NCBI GenBank assembly: GCA_003566215.1
Contig: PXEJ01000417.1
Location: 1-5,334, forward strand
Source: Cyanobacteria bacterium T3Sed10_376R1m
GTDB lineage: Bacteria > Cyanobacteriota > Cyanobacteriia > Cyanobacteriales > Cyanobacteriaceae
Direction: 5' to 3'
Length of the DNA: 5,334 nucleotides
Shown: one piece after another, positions 4,621 through 5,334 of the stretch
Layout of the letters: every line of letters starts with the position of its first letter
How positions within the stretch are numbered: position 1 is the first letter of the stretch
The notes under the pieces: generated by a model
Seen by the model: only the letters and a program-made list of their open reading frames with translations
The model's database searches: none
What the model was told of the DNA's origin: nothing
Translations under genes and position numbers: made by a program

Positions 4621-5334
4621 CTAATTCGCTCGTAATTTCGACCTTAAATGCTTAATTTTATCACGCATTTCTGCGGCTTTTTCAAACTCTAAATTGTTGG
4701 CATAGGTTTGCATTTGTTCTTCAAACTGCTTAATTAAATTAGGCACTATATCAAGGGTAATTTCTTCTATTTGTTCATAAACCTGCTCTAGTTGTTGAGT
4801 ATTTAAACGCCGAGTTATATCTAAAAATTTTAAAATTGAATTATTGGATTGTTTATTAATAGATATAGGAATAATATTATTTTTTTGATTATAAGCTAAC
4901 TGTAATTCTCTTCGTCTTTCGGTTTCATTTAATGCTTTTTCCATACTATTGGTAAGATTATCAGCATATAAAATAGCTTGACCATTAACATGACGAGCTG
5001 CTCGTCCAATCGTTTGAATCAGAGATTTTTCCGATCGCAAGAAACCTTCTTTATCGGCATCCATGATAACAACTAAAGATACTTCTGGCAAATCTAAGCC
5101 TTCTCTCAAAAGATTTACACCAATTAAAACATCAAATTCTCCAGCCCTTAAACTTTGTAAAATTTCTATTCTTTCAATGGATTGAATTTCCGAGTGTAAA
5201 TATTGTACTTTTATCTCTCGTTCTTGTAAATAATTGGTTAAATCTTCGGACATTCTTTTGGTTAATGTAGTAATTAATACCCGTTCTTTTTTATTAATTC
5301 TTTCTTTGATTTCCCCTAACAAATCATCAATTTG
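4621..5334 (-). CDS. uvrB: UvrB, excinuclease ABC subunit B, C-terminal part only
   Basis: The 237 visible residues open [20 protein letters not shown] and belong to the C-terminal third of UvrB (full length usually about 660-670 residues). UvrB is the damage-verification helicase-like subunit of nucleotide excision repair: UvrA loads it on DNA and it then recruits UvrC. Seen here are the second helicase lobe ([32 protein letters not shown]), motif V ([20 protein letters not shown]), [20 protein letters not shown] with the motif VI arginines in [19 protein letters not shown], and a C-terminal UVR motif (about 201-234, ending [18 protein letters not shown]) that contacts UvrC. The stop is TAG at 4621-4623. 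The frame is open to the window edge, so the true start lies outside; a TTG at 5322 is an internal leucine codon, not a start. No key residue appears lost in the visible part. Confidence 0.97.
   Translation of the reverse strand, partial: QIDDLLGEIKERINKKERVLITTLTKRMSEDLTNYLQEREIKVQYLHSEIQSIERIEILQSLRAGEFDVLIGVNLLREGLDLPEVSLVVIMDADKEGFLRSEKSLIQTIGRAARHVNGQAILYADNLTNSMEKALNETERRRELQLAYNQKNNIIPISINKQSNNSILKFLDITRRLNTQQLEQVYEQIEEITLDIVPNLIKQFEEQMQTYANNLEFEKAAEMRDKIKHLRSKLRAN

Noticed and set aside
5320..5322. TTG as a possible start of the uvrB coding region
   Set aside because: The frame is open to the window edge and the upstream codons give QIDD, which continues the UvrB family sequence. The TTG is an internal Leu codon.
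1..5334. CRISPR array, insertion sequence, tRNA or phage attachment site
   Set aside because: No regularly spaced long repeats, transposase sequence, terminal inverted repeats with target duplication, or cloverleaf sequence were found on either strand.

Overview
This window reads as a stretch of AT-rich cyanobacterial chromosome. The evidence is three perfect copies of the cyanobacterial HIP1 octamer GCGATCGC plus several one-base-short versions, a degenerate heptanucleotide repeat of a type common in cyanobacterial spacers, and protein sequences of cyanobacterial flavour. A low-GC genus such as Cyanobacterium or Geminocystis is a reasonable guess, but that is inference and not shown directly.

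All four recognisable genes lie on the minus strand. In transcription order they are: the 3' third of uvrB (4621-5334, cut by the window edge); a full-length RNase R/RNase II-family protein (1623-3869); a J-domain/TPR protein with one C-terminal membrane segment (696-1445); and the 5' end of rimK (1-289, cut by the other edge). The gaps are wide (751, 177 and 406 nt) and at least two hold terminator-like hairpins, so these are probably separate transcription units and not one operon. Their roles are DNA repair, RNA binding or turnover, an Hsp70 co-chaperone role and ribosomal-protein modification. They look like neighbours without a shared pathway.

The most notable observation is in the RNase R-like gene. 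The full set of domains is intact (winged helix, two cold-shock domains, RNB, S1), but the RNB active site is not. None of the four metal-binding aspartates is kept as Asp, and the SPIRRY-type arginine is glutamine. The reading frame is otherwise clean, so this looks like a maintained protein with lost or changed chemistry (a pseudo-exonuclease or RNA-binding adaptor), not a decaying gene.

The two large spacers hold traces of older or non-coding content. Region 290-695 has the heptad repeat, a hairpin with a T9 tract, and an 85-codon plus-strand open stretch whose end resembles the tail of a hexapeptide-repeat acyltransferase. Region 3870-4620 has a short minus-strand open stretch. Two bases after its stop come two perfect interleaved stems that could form an H-type pseudoknot, then a terminator-like hairpin with T6. 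No complete new multi-gene system, CRISPR array, tRNA, rRNA or insertion sequence was recognised.
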